This document shows positions 1-7,202 of a stretch of DNA of 19,460 bases, in pieces. This DNA is from CAYNFH01 sp964396385. Its GTDB lineage: Bacteria > Armatimonadota > Chthonomonadetes > Chthonomonadales > CAJBBX01. The stretch spans positions 1-19,460 of the forward strand of contig CAYNFH010000127.1 of NCBI GenBank assembly GCA_964396385.1, written 5' to 3'. The notes below the pieces were generated by a model. It saw only the letters and a list, made by a program, of their open reading frames with translations, made no database searches and was not told where the DNA came from. Made by a program: the position numbers and the translations under genes. How positions within the stretch are numbered: the stretch's first letter is position 1; the number at the start of each line of letters is the position of its first letter.

Positions 1-95
1 CCCCTACGTCTTCTGCGCTGGCCAGATCACTGCCACGATTCATTACTCACACGGGAAGCAGGACTGCCGACGCTCAGATTGAATGGAGGCTTGGC

Positions 96-134
96 ATGCC
101 GAACCTGGAAGCGCACCATGGCTCTAAGCTATAA
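96..134 (+). CDS. possible 12-codon leader ORF upstream of the PcfJ gene
   Basis: An ATG at 96 sits 6 bases after GGAGG (85-89), a better Shine-Dalgarno than the large gene downstream has, and reads 12 codons to a TAA at 132-134. It overlaps the start of the PcfJ-like gene (ATG 118) in another frame, so ribosomes finishing it could re-initiate there. The peptide (MPNLEAHHGSKL) shows no recognisable motif. It may be chance. Bases 1-95 otherwise show nothing I can name. Confidence 0.2.
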   Translation: MPNLEAHHGSKL

Positions 135-1497
135 GTCAACCAACGCGGAGGACCTGCACAGGTCCGCGGACGCGCTGCTCCGCTCCATCTATGAGAAGCG
201 GGTGGCGTGGTCGGCCCTGCCGACCGCCTACGAGCAGAAGATGCGCGGGGCCTACGCCTGTATGAAGGAGGATTCCGGCGCAGCGGCGGCCTGGCAGCGG
301 CTGCTCAACCATCTTGGCCTGCGGACCGGGCTGCTCTCCGTGGAGCCCGCCATCCCCGCGCTCGGTCCGCAGCCGGGCAACACGGGGCTGGATGCCCTGC
401 TCCACCTGGCCCTCCGCTACGAAGATTGGCTGCGCGGCCCGGAGGAGTGGGCGCCGGAAGGCGGAGGGGGAGAGTGGGCGAGCGGGCGAGCGGGCGGCAC
501 CGGACTCCGGTCTCACGACTCACGACTCTCGACTCGCGACTCCACTCGCTTCCAGATCGGCGGCCTGGCCCGGCATTTGCTCACCTGCTATGAGGTCCCC
601 GCGTTCATGGACGCGGCCTGGTTTGAAGGATTCACGGAGCAGGGGCGGCTGCACCGGGACTGGTTCGTGCACATCGGCACCGGGGGCAACGTGAGGACGG
701 CGGGCGGGCCGGTCCGCCTCACCAAGATGGCTGCCCACCACTTCGTCCAGGCACCGGAGGGGTTTTCCATCACCCAGGCGCTGCGGTGGGGACAGACGCT
801 CGGGCTCGGAGGGGACGAGTACATGGGGCGCGCCATCGCGGAGTCGCGCCTGGCTGCCGTCCAGCCGGACGAGCCGTTCTGGGAGAGCGTTATCCACTTC
901 TTTGTGAACAACCCGCAGATGGACCGCGGGCGGATCGGCCCCATCGTGGACTTCCTCCACTACCAGAAGTTCGGCGAGCAGCCCGACAACTCGGACGCGC
1001 CGGAGCCCAACATGACCATGAAGGGCCGCACCCTGGCGGCGCTCCAGAAGCGCGTGGAAGAGTGGCACGAGGCGCTGGCGAGGGACGCGCGGAAGCCGCC
1101 CCGCTCCTGGGAGCCCACCGGCATCGAGTCATTCCGGGCGGAGGAGCGGGACATCTACGGCACTCTCAATGAGTGGGTGGTGGTGGAGCTGCTCAACAGC
1201 CGGGCGCTGCAGGAGGAGGGGCGCGAAATGCGCCATTGCGTCTTCACCTATGCCGCGGCCTGCATGCGCGGTACGACCTCCATCTGGTCTCTGCGGGTGC
1301 GGAGCGCTGGGGAGGGCAAAATGCGCCGTCTCCTGACCATCGAGGTGGATAACGCGCGCCGGGCCATTGTCCAGGTACGCGGGCGGTGCAACAAGAGTCT
1401 TGGCGCGCTCAAGAACCGTGGGCGCATGCGCATCGCAGGCGAGATGCTGCGCCGCTGGGCGCAGGAATCCCGCCTCAGCATCCACTGCAGCATTTAA
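118..1497 (+). CDS. PcfJ-domain protein
   Basis: This 459-residue protein has a PcfJ-type domain at its C-terminus (about residues 360-455). Visible motifs are REMRHCVFTYAAAC, SIWSLR, LTIEVD and IVQVRGRCNK, followed by the usual tail that ends in a Trp-containing helix. The domain is named after a protein of enterococcal pheromone plasmid pCF10. Its biochemical role is not established, but copies occur in many chromosomes, often near mobile or variable regions. The N-terminal 350 residues match nothing I recognise. I chose ATG 118 because GGAAG lies 6 bases upstream; an in-frame TTG at 79 would add 13 residues but has no well-placed Shine-Dalgarno. Residues about 120-143 are a low-complexity insertion made of short DNA repeats. 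No signal peptide or membrane segment is seen. A terminator hairpin follows directly, so it is probably transcribed alone. Confidence 0.75.
   Translation: MALSYKSTNAEDLHRSADALLRSIYEKRVAWSALPTAYEQKMRGAYACMKEDSGAAAAWQRLLNHLGLRTGLLSVEPAIPALGPQPGNTGLDALLHLALRYEDWLRGPEEWAPEGGGGEWASGRAGGTGLRSHDSRLSTRDSTRFQIGGLARHLLTCYEVPAFMDAAWFEGFTEQGRLHRDWFVHIGTGGNVRTAGGPVRLTKMAAHHFVQAPEGFSITQALRWGQTLGLGGDEYMGRAIAESRLAAVQPDEPFWESVIHFFVNNPQMDRGRIGPIVDFLHYQKFGEQPDNSDAPEPNMTMKGRTLAALQKRVEEWHEALARDARKPPRSWEPTGIESFRAEERDIYGTLNEWVVVELLNSRALQEEGREMRHCVFTYAAACMRGTTSIWSLRVRSAGEGKMRRLLTIEVDNARRAIVQVRGRCNKSLGALKNRGRMRIAGEMLRRWAQESRLSIHCSI
476..540 (+). repeat. short tandem repeats inside the PcfJ gene
   Basis: Two exact copies of the octamer GGGCGAGC (476-483, 484-491) run into GGGCG. 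They are followed, after a short spacer, by four tandem heptamers: TCACGAC (513-519), TCACGAC (520-526), TCTCGAC (527-533) and TCGCGAC (534-540). The heptamers share the form TCNCGAC or a one-base variant. The array is read in frame and codes for a Ser/Arg/Gly/Asp-rich linker between otherwise ordinary protein sequence, so it looks like a tolerated insertion or expansion. Confidence 0.7.
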
Positions 1498-1503
1498 GAC
1501 GGA

Positions 1504-1549
1504 GCTCCGGCCGCAGCGGTCCGGCGAGCGCGGCCGGAGCCCCGGTTTT
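1504..1549 (+). terminator. intrinsic terminator of the PcfJ gene
   Basis: GCTCCGGCCGC (1504-1514) and GCGGCCGGAGC (1530-1540) form a perfect 11-bp G+C-rich stem with a 15-base loop, followed by CCCGG and TTTT (1546-1549). It begins 7 bases after the PcfJ stop codon. Its T run overlaps the stop codon of the convergent HEAT-repeat gene. On the minus strand the stem has no T run, so it should act mainly on the plus strand. Confidence 0.65.
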
Positions 1550-2351
1550 ATCTCGCTGCGTTGCGGGAAGTGGCTCTGGCGAGTCCCTTCGCGCGGGCTT
1601 CCTCATCGTATGCGCGACGGTAGTCCGGGTCCTGATGCTTCAGGGCGAAGTGGGCCGCCTTCAAGAGATCCGGATGTGTCTCCGTGTCCAAGATCTTCCT
1701 CAGCGCCGTCGCCGCGCGGTAGTCCGGCGGCTGCCAGCAGAGGCCGGAAACCGCCTCCAAGCGCACGCGCGTGTTGGCGTCCTCCAGCGCCACACGGACC
1801 AGCAGTCCCACCAGGTCGCCGGAGAGCGCGCAGGGCTTGCAGCGCTGGCAGGTCAGAGAGTGGACGGCGGTGCGCCGCACATTGGGCACCGGGTCGCTTA
1901 GCGCCAGGCGAGTCAGCTCAGGGACGCAGGCATCGGTCCCGCGGTGGTCCATGTAGCCAGCGCAGCCTCGCCGGACGAGCGAGTCCGGATGGGACATCCC
2001 CTCGATGGCGGCCTCAAGGCCCTCCTGCCCTGCGCGGTCCAAGGCCTGGCATGCGGCGAGCTCGACGCGCCAGTTGCCGCGGTTGCGCAGCAGCTCCACC
2101 TGATGCCGGAGATAGTCCGCGCGCTGCCTTGCGCCCACCACGTGCTCCTTGAGCCGGGGCCAGGTAGCAAATCCGTATTCGCGGGCGAGCACGTGCAGGG
2201 CGTCCGCCAGCCTGGGAGCCGAAGCGGTGGAAAGGTGCGTTGCGAAGAGCGCCAGAACTTGCTGGTCCTGATCGCGGAGGGCACGCAGGAGCTCCCTGGC
2301 CTGTTTGCGGAGCTGCTCCAGGCTGGGCCGGGCGGGGAGTTGAAGGGACAT
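1548..2351 (-). CDS. HEAT-repeat protein
   Basis: A 267-residue soluble protein. Residues 1-70 (starting MSLQLPARPSLEQLRKQARE, later LADALHVLAREYGFATWPRLKEHV) match a small N-terminal module that I know from bacterial ankyrin-repeat proteins. The rest is a helical-repeat region, with units such as DPVPNVRRTAVHSLTCQRC and DANTRVRLEAVSGLCW, typical of HEAT repeats with the Arg-Arg pair at the start of the second helix. Such proteins usually act as protein-binding scaffolds; the partner here cannot be told. The start is ATG at 2351 because AAGGAGGT lies 5 bases upstream. The open frame continues upstream to 2561, but that stretch reads like non-coding sequence. A cysteine cluster (CQRCKPC) in the middle is unusual for HEAT repeats. 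It is divergent from the ArsR/SdpI operon. Confidence 0.8.
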   Translation of the reverse strand: MSLQLPARPSLEQLRKQARELLRALRDQDQQVLALFATHLSTASAPRLADALHVLAREYGFATWPRLKEHVVGARQRADYLRHQVELLRNRGNWRVELAACQALDRAGQEGLEAAIEGMSHPDSLVRRGCAGYMDHRGTDACVPELTRLALSDPVPNVRRTAVHSLTCQRCKPCALSGDLVGLLVRVALEDANTRVRLEAVSGLCWQPPDYRAATALRKILDTETHPDLLKAAHFALKHQDPDYRRAYDEEARAKGLARATSRNAAR

Positions 2352-2478
2352 GCCAACCTCCTTTCTTTGCGCCTGCGGTCCGCTGCATTCAGGCAGAAAA
2401 GAGGTCTCGTTGAAAGTCCGATGTGCAGGGGGCTCAGCCCTTTCCGCGGACGGGACGCGTCTGCACCGCGCAGCTACC

Positions 2479-2487
2479 AGTATACCA
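2479..2487 (-). promoter_or_regulatory. candidate extended -10 promoter for the HEAT gene
   Basis: On the minus strand the sequence reads TGGTATACT, that is a TGn extension plus TATACT (5 of 6 matches to TATAAT). No clear -35 box is visible at 17 bases, which is tolerable for extended -10 promoters. The predicted leader to ATG 2351 would be about 120 bases. Confidence 0.3.
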
Positions 2488-2523
2488 TCCGCCCCGCCAG
2501 TGTTTCTGAAACCGGCCCGATAA

Positions 2524-2539
2524 TTAGATAGTAAGCTAA
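2524..2539. promoter_or_regulatory. possible ArsR-type operator
   Basis: The A+T-rich block just upstream of the arsR-like gene contains TTAG (2524-2527) and CTAA (2536-2539) as an inverted repeat with an 8-base spacer, next to GATAAT (2519-2524), a possible -10 box. ArsR-family repressors commonly bind A+T-rich inverted repeats that overlap their own promoter. A second near-palindrome, GTTTCTGAAAC, lies at 2502-2512. Assignment rests on position and symmetry only. Confidence 0.3.
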
Positions 2540-2560
2540 ATACGGAAGGACCGAACGACA

Positions 2561-2866
2561 TTGGACGAGGTATTCAAAGCGCTGGCCGACCCCACTCGCC
2601 GGGCCATATTGCGCCTGCTGCGGCAGGGCGAGATGACGGCCGGCCAGTTGGCGGAGAGATTTCCCATCAGCGCGCCTTCCATGTCCCACCACTTCAACAT
2701 CCTCAAGCAGGCCGATCTCATCCACACGCGCCGCGCGGGCCAGCAGATCTACTACGCGCTGAACACCACCGTCTTCCAGGACCTGATGGCGGCGCTGCTG
2801 GAGATGTTCTCCGGGGACACCGAGCCCGCAGCCTCCCCGGATTCCGGTGAAGGAGCCGAACTATGA
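2561..2866 (+). CDS. ArsR-family (SdpR-like) repressor
   Basis: A 101-residue winged-helix protein. The N-terminus (VFKALADPTRRAILRLLRQG) and the recognition-helix region (ERFPISAPSMSHHFNILKQA) followed by the wing (RRAGQQIYYALN) are typical of ArsR-type autorepressors in the SdpR group. No CxC metal site is visible in helix 3, so metal sensing is unlikely. It starts with TTG at 2561; GGAAGGA lies 10 bases upstream. Its stop overlaps the start of the SdpI-like gene (ATGA at 2863-2866), so the two are translationally coupled. In Bacillus the SdpR/SdpI pair links sensing of the SdpC toxin to expression of immunity: SdpI holds SdpR at the membrane. The same logic is possible here but not shown. 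Confidence 0.85.
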   Translation: MDEVFKALADPTRRAILRLLRQGEMTAGQLAERFPISAPSMSHHFNILKQADLIHTRRAGQQIYYALNTTVFQDLMAALLEMFSGDTEPAASPDSGEGAEL

Positions 2867-3510
2867 GCACGCAGCGAGCACGTCTCTACCTCTGGGCGAT
2901 GTTTATGGGGATGGCGGTCTACACGCTCATCCTCTACCCCTCCCTGCCGGATCGGATTCCGGTCCACTGGAACTGGCGCGGGGAGATAGACGGGTGGGGT
3001 CCCAAGAGCATGATATTCATGTTCCCGGGACTGATCCTGTTGAGCATCGTGGCGCTGGAGACGCTGCCGGCACTCTCGCCTGGGCAGTTCCGGATCGACA
3101 GGTTCCGCGGCACGTTCAACTATATCGTGGCGATAGTCGCAGCGATGATGACGTGCACAGGAATTATCATCCTGAGGGCGGTGCAGAACCATGATATGGA
3201 CCTCACAAAGGCGCTGATCGTCGTCATATCGCTCTTTCTCGCGCTGCTGGGCAACGTAATGGGCAAGGTACGGCGGAACTTCTACGTGGGCGTCCGAACA
3301 CCGTGGACGCTGGCGAGCGAGAAGGTCTGGAACGAGACGCACCGGGTGGCGGCACGCTGGATGGTGGCGGGTGGCATTATCAGTGCCCTGCTGGCGATGC
3401 TCGGTGTGAACATGGGACTCTGCTTCGCGGTGATCATAGTGACGGCGCTGTACCCGGTGCTGTTCTCCTTCTTCTACTACAAACGGCTCGAGGGCAGGGG
3501 AGACTTGTAG
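2863..3510 (+). CDS. SdpI-family membrane protein with DUF1648 segment
   Basis: A 215-residue integral membrane protein with about six hydrophobic helices. After the first helix comes the DUF1648 signature PDRIPVHWNWRGEIDGWG (about residues 29-46). The SdpI signature follows in the second half: GKVRRNFYVGVRTPWTLASE and the stretch VWNETHRVAARW before the last two helices. SdpI proteins give immunity to the SdpC toxin in Bacillus subtilis and can act as a sensor for the paired repressor. The gene overlaps arsR by 4 bases. No SdpC-like toxin or SdpA/SdpB gene is in the window, so this is an orphan repressor/immunity pair, a very common arrangement outside Bacillus. The following 123 bases before pntAA contain a short hairpin (CGCCGG/CCGGCG, about 3583-3603) but no clear terminator. 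Confidence 0.85.
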   Translation: MSTQRARLYLWAMFMGMAVYTLILYPSLPDRIPVHWNWRGEIDGWGPKSMIFMFPGLILLSIVALETLPALSPGQFRIDRFRGTFNYIVAIVAAMMTCTGIIILRAVQNHDMDLTKALIVVISLFLALLGNVMGKVRRNFYVGVRTPWTLASEKVWNETHRVAARWMVAGGIISALLAMLGVNMGLCFAVIIVTALYPVLFSFFYYKRLEGRGDL

Positions 3511-3633
3511 GATGTAGCGCCGAATCCGCCGAATCGCGGATGCAGGGCATCGGACCGCCGCTGCATAATCGGGAGGTGAGACGCCGGACCACGAAGCCGG
3601 CGACCATCGTCGCGTGCCGAAGGAGGTAGCGCC

Positions 3634-4770
3634 GTGATCGTCGGAGTGGCCCGTGAGACGTTTCCGGGCGAGCGCCGGGTGGCCCTGGTGCCGGCAGCCG
3701 TCGCCCCGCTGAAGAAGCTCAACTGCGACCTGATCGTGGAGACCGGCGCCGGTGTCGCCGCCGGCTTCCCCGATTCCGCTTACCGGGAGGCCGGGGCGTG
3801 CATCGCCAACGGCCACGCGGAGCTGTTCACCGAGGCGGAAGTCCTGGTCCAGGTGCGCGCGCTGGGCGCCAATCCGGAGGGATGGCAGGCGAACCTCGCC
3901 CTGCTCAAGCCCGGCAAGACGCTCATCGCTACCATGGACCCCCTGGGCAGTCCCCAGCCGGTGCAGGATGCCGCCCGCGCCCAGGTCACGGCCTTCGCGC
4001 TGGAGCTTATCCCCCGCATCACGCGTGCCCAGGCCATGGACGTGCTGTCCTCGCAGGCGAACCTCGCGGGTTACAAAGCGGCGCTGCTGGCCGCCGACAC
4101 CCTGCCCCGCATCTTTCCCATGATGATGACCGCCGCGGGCACCATCACGCCGTCGCGCGTGCTGGTAATCGGCGCCGGCGTCGCGGGGCTGCAGGCCATC
4201 GCCACGGCCAAGCGGCTAGGGGCCGTGGTGAGCGGGTTCGACGTGCGCGCCGCGGTGAAGGAGCAGGTGGAGAGTCTCGGGGCGCGCTTCGTCCAGTTAG
4301 AGATGGAGACGGACGCGGAGGGCGGGGGCGGCTACGCCCGCGCCATGGACGCCGCCTTCTACGCACGCCAGGCGAAGCTGATGACGCCGGTAGTGGCGGA
4401 ACAGGACGTGGTGATCAGCACCGCCGCCGTGCCGGGACAGAAAGCCCCGATCCTGGTCACCCGCGCCATGGTCGAGGCGATGGCGCCCGGCTCCGTGATC
4501 GTGGACATCGCGGCCGAGCGGGGCGGCAACTGCGAGCTGACCCGCCCTGGCGAGACTGTGGAGCACCGGGGAGTATCCATCCTCGGTCCGCTCAATCTTC
4601 CGTCCACCCTCCCCTACCACGCCAGCCAGCTCTTCTCCAAGAACGTGGCGACCTTCCTGGCCCACCTGGTGAAGGATGGCGCGGTCCGGGTGGATACGGA
4701 GGACGAGATCACGCGCGGGACGCTGCTGACGCACGGCGGCGAGGTGGTGAACGAACGGCTGAGGGGGTGA
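3634..4770 (+). CDS. pntAA: NAD(P) transhydrogenase subunit alpha part 1 (NAD-binding)
   Basis: The 378-residue soluble NAD(H)-binding subunit (domain I) of proton-translocating transhydrogenase, which transfers hydride between NADH and NADP+ at the inner face of the membrane. It begins with the alanine dehydrogenase/PNT fold (VGVARETFPGERRVAL). It carries the family signature RAQAMDVLSSQANLAGYKA (about 131-149), the dinucleotide-binding VLVIGAGVAGLQA (about 176-188), and VIVDIAAERGGNCE further on. The GTG start at 3634 has a perfect AAGGAGGT 6 bases upstream. Length fits the split-subunit form seen in Rhodospirillum rubrum and many bacteria. It heads the pntAA-pntAB-pntB operon; CATAAT at 3564-3569 could be a -10 box but has no convincing -35. 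The 74 bases between it and pntAB hold no gene. Confidence 0.95.
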   Translation: MIVGVARETFPGERRVALVPAAVAPLKKLNCDLIVETGAGVAAGFPDSAYREAGACIANGHAELFTEAEVLVQVRALGANPEGWQANLALLKPGKTLIATMDPLGSPQPVQDAARAQVTAFALELIPRITRAQAMDVLSSQANLAGYKAALLAADTLPRIFPMMMTAAGTITPSRVLVIGAGVAGLQAIATAKRLGAVVSGFDVRAAVKEQVESLGARFVQLEMETDAEGGGGYARAMDAAFYARQAKLMTPVVAEQDVVISTAAVPGQKAPILVTRAMVEAMAPGSVIVDIAAERGGNCELTRPGETVEHRGVSILGPLNLPSTLPYHASQLFSKNVATFLAHLVKDGAVRVDTEDEITRGTLLTHGGEVVNERLRG

Positions 4771-4844
4771 AGGACGTGGAGTGCTAGAGTGATGGGGTGG
4801 TGTGGCAGATCCGGATCCAACACTCCCGTTCCGGAGATTAACAC

Positions 4845-5135
4845 ATGGATTCACTGATCAATAGCCTGTACGTATTCCTGCTGGCGACGTTTGTGGGGTT
4901 CGAGGTGATCCGGCGGGTGTCGCCGCTGCTGCACACGCCGCTCATGTCGCTCACCAACGCTATCTCCGCCATCAGCCTCATCGGGTCCCTGGTGCTTTTG
5001 GGAGAGCAGCACAGCACGCTCACCACCATCCTGGGCGCCGTCGCGGTGACCGCCTCCACCATCAACGTGGTGAGCGGGTTCCTCATTACGGATCGGATGC
5101 TCAAGATGTTCAAGAAGCGGGAGCCCGACAAATGA
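4845..5135 (+). CDS. pntAB: NAD(P) transhydrogenase subunit alpha part 2 (membrane)
   Basis: A 96-residue membrane subunit that supplies the first helices of the proton channel (domain II). Hydrophobic helices are visible at about residues 6-22, 34-54 and 60-80. The segment VGFEVIRRVSPLLHTPLMSL and the following NAISAISLIG are characteristic of this subunit. The separate small subunit matches the three-gene form of the enzyme. GGAG lies about 10 bases upstream of ATG 4845. The stop overlaps the pntB start (ATGA, 5132-5135), so translation is coupled. Confidence 0.93.
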   Translation: MDSLINSLYVFLLATFVGFEVIRRVSPLLHTPLMSLTNAISAISLIGSLVLLGEQHSTLTTILGAVAVTASTINVVSGFLITDRMLKMFKKREPDK

Positions 5136-6532
5136 GCAGCCTACCGGTCGTTACACAGGCCAGCTACCTGGCCGCCGCGGCGCTCTTCATCCTCTCCCTC
5201 AAGTGGCTCAGCGCGCCATCCACCGCCCGGCGGGGCGTTGTCGCGGGCGAAGTGGGCATGGCGCTGGCGATCCTCGGCACTCTGGTTCTGCCGGAGATAC
5301 ATAGCTTCCAATGGATCCTCCTCACGGTGTTCGTGGGGACCGCCATCGGAATTCCCATCGCGCTGCTCATGCCGATGACCGCAGTGCCGCAGCGGACAGC
5401 GCTGTCCCACTGCTTCGGCGGGCTCGCGGCGGGCGTGGTGGGTACGGCGGAGTACTATCAGTGGGTCGGCAGTGAGCCCGGGAAGCTGACACACTTCACC
5501 ACAGGCGTGCTGGCGCTGGAGGTGCTGCTGGGCTACCTTACCTTTACCGGCAGCCTGATGGCCTTCGGCAAACTCCAGGAGATCCTGCCGACCAGGCCCA
5601 TCGTGTACCGGGGGCAGAACTTCATCAATCTCTCGCTGCTCGGTGTCGCGGTCTGTATCGGCATCTACCTGGCCTGCGCTCCCACTACTACCGTCCTGTT
5701 CCCTATCTTCATTTTCCTCTCGCTGCTGTTCGGCGTGCTGCTCATCATCCCCATTGGGGGCGCGGACATGCCGAAGGTCATCGCGCTGCTCAACTCCTAC
5801 GCGGGCCTTTCCGCCTCCGCTATGGGCTTCGTGCTGAACAACAAGCTGCTGATCATCGCGGGCGCGCTGGACGGATCCTCCGGCTTCATCCTCTCCGTGA
5901 TCATGTGCAAGGCGATGAACCGCTCCTTTGCCAACGTGCTGTTCGGCGCATTCGGGCAGGTAACCACCAAGGCGATCGCGGCCGTCGAGGAGAAGACGGT
6001 CCACAGCGCCTCGCCGGAGGAGGCGGCGGAGATCCTGGCCTCGGCGCAGTCCGTGGTGGTCGTACCGGGTTACGGGATGGCGGTGGCGCAGGCGCAGCAC
6101 AAGGTGCGGGAGCTGTTCGACCAGCTCACCAAGCGGGGCGTGGACGTGAAGTTCGGGATCCACCCGGTGGCGGGCCGTATGCCCGGGCACATGAACGTGC
6201 TGCTGGCGGAGGCGGACATCCCGTACGACCGGCTTCAGGAGATGGAGGAGGTGAACCCGGAGCTCTCCCACACGGACGTGGCGCTGATCATCGGAGCGAA
6301 CGACGTGACCAACCCGGCGGCGCGGCACGACCAGAGCAGCCCCATCTACGGCATGCCGATCATCGACGTGGACAAGGCCCGCACGGTGATGGTGATCAAG
6401 CGGTCCATGAACAAGGGGTTTGCCGGGGTGGATAATGAGCTGTACTACCTGGACAAGACGCTCATGCTCTTCGGCGACGCCAAGTCCTTCGTCGGCGACA
6501 TCGTGAAGGAGATTTCCTCGAACCACCATTGA
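5132..6532 (+). CDS. pntB: NAD(P) transhydrogenase subunit beta
   Basis: The 466-residue beta subunit. About eight membrane helices in the first 270 residues complete the proton channel, and the C-terminal soluble domain III (about 290-466) binds NADP(H). Diagnostic motifs of domain III are VVVVPGYGMAVAQAQ (about residue 308 on), GIHPVAGRMPGHMNVLLAEA, GANDVTNPAAR and VIKRSMNKGFAGVDNELYY. Together with pntAA and pntAB it uses the proton gradient to make NADPH from NADH, or runs in reverse. Length and motifs are normal and nothing looks damaged. It starts inside the 3' end of pntAB. A long antisense frame across this gene is a codon-bias shadow. Confidence 0.96.
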   Translation: MSSLPVVTQASYLAAAALFILSLKWLSAPSTARRGVVAGEVGMALAILGTLVLPEIHSFQWILLTVFVGTAIGIPIALLMPMTAVPQRTALSHCFGGLAAGVVGTAEYYQWVGSEPGKLTHFTTGVLALEVLLGYLTFTGSLMAFGKLQEILPTRPIVYRGQNFINLSLLGVAVCIGIYLACAPTTTVLFPIFIFLSLLFGVLLIIPIGGADMPKVIALLNSYAGLSASAMGFVLNNKLLIIAGALDGSSGFILSVIMCKAMNRSFANVLFGAFGQVTTKAIAAVEEKTVHSASPEEAAEILASAQSVVVVPGYGMAVAQAQHKVRELFDQLTKRGVDVKFGIHPVAGRMPGHMNVLLAEADIPYDRLQEMEEVNPELSHTDVALIIGANDVTNPAARHDQSSPIYGMPIIDVDKARTVMVIKRSMNKGFAGVDNELYYLDKTLMLFGDAKSFVGDIVKEISSNHH

Positions 6533-6590
6533 GCCACGGCTCTGCTATAACCATCGTAGAATGGATGCGGAGGTGAGGAGAGGTGAGAAG

Positions 6591-7001
6591 ATGATAATTC
6601 CAGGTGTCACGGCCATTGCGGGGGCTATCCTCGTCTCCCTGGTGACGGTCCTCTATCACTGGCTGTTCTTTCGCTCGACGCTCGGCGACGGGCAGTACGG
6701 ACTTGTGCTCTACATGGTTACCGTGCCGTCGGGACTGGTGATCGGGTTCACTTTCGGCTACGTTCTAAGGAATCTGGGCCCCGCTGCCTACCGGACCGCA
6801 TGGGCCTCTATCGTAGGGGCTATAATTGGCGTTCTGCCGGCTCTCTTCTTAGCCAGAATGACCGCGCTCAATGCTCCAACTACGGGATCGACGTTGTCAT
6901 CCGCGTTTTGGGGAGCATGCGCATTTCTTCTGCCGGTCCTGCTCCTAGCCGGGGCATTGATGGTGCTAGGAGTTGGTCTTCTCATTCGCGGCGCGGTCTA
7001 A
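6591..7001 (+). CDS. small four-helix membrane protein, unknown function
   Basis: A 136-residue protein with four clear hydrophobic helices (about residues 4-26, 36-60, 68-90 and 105-132) and short polar loops. I do not recognise the family and can assign no function. The start is taken at ATG 6591 because a purine-rich GAGGAGAGGTGAG lies directly upstream; an in-frame ATG at 6561 would add ten charged residues that are really this Shine-Dalgarno region. It lies 58 bases after pntB on the same strand and could be co-transcribed, but nothing shows a role in the transhydrogenase. A hairpin follows the stop codon. Confidence 0.65.
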   Translation: MIIPGVTAIAGAILVSLVTVLYHWLFFRSTLGDGQYGLVLYMVTVPSGLVIGFTFGYVLRNLGPAAYRTAWASIVGAIIGVLPALFLARMTALNAPTTGSTLSSAFWGACAFLLPVLLLAGALMVLGVGLLIRGAV

Positions 7002-7002
7002 A

Positions 7003-7021
7003 CAACCGTGCGGCACGGTTG
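7003..7021 (+). terminator. hairpin after the membrane protein gene
   Basis: CAACCGTG (7003-7010), loop CGG, CACGGTTG (7014-7021) form a perfect 8-bp stem 1 base after the stop codon at 6999-7001. There is no T run afterwards, so it may act as a processing or RNA-stability element rather than a classical terminator. Confidence 0.45.
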
Positions 7022-7097
7022 CCATTCTCAGGGGCTCGGTCTCACCATCGTCAACTGGGCGGACGTCCAAGCTTAAGGCAGTATGCGTCTCGCTGTA

Positions 7098-7187
7098 GAA
7101 GGGAGCGGAGTCGCTCGGTTCCCTTCCGGGCCACACTTCCAGCCAGAATGCGCGTTAACTGGATTCCGGCTGGCACCGCTGGAATCC
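7098..7187. other. two hairpins in a convergent intergenic gap
   Basis: Between the converging genes ending at 7001 and 7203 there are two more inverted repeats. The first is GAAGGGA (7098-7104) with TCCCTTC (7120-7126), with an inner GCG/CGC pair. The second is GGATTCC (7161-7167) with GGAATCC (7181-7187). The second lies just downstream of the stop of the minus-strand gene and may serve as its terminator, although no T run follows. I see no gene in 7022-7202. Confidence 0.4.
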
Positions 7188-7202
7188 CCAAATTGAGCCG
7201 GT

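Noticed and set aside
476..540. CRISPR array or phage attachment site
   Set aside because: Units of 7-8 bases in direct tandem without spacers are not CRISPR repeats, and there is no integrase or tRNA nearby.
2352..2561. N-terminal extension of the HEAT protein to 2561
   Set aside because: AAGGAGGT just before ATG 2351 fixes the start; the extension covers the intergenic region and has no domain-like sequence.
2752..3816. 354-codon minus-strand frame across sdpI and the start of pntAA
   Set aside because: It runs antisense to two well-supported genes and has the His/Arg/Glu-rich composition of a shadow.
5141..6529. Long open frame antisense to pntB
   Set aside because: It mirrors a highly conserved gene; the His/Arg-rich translation is typical of a shadow frame in G+C-rich DNA.
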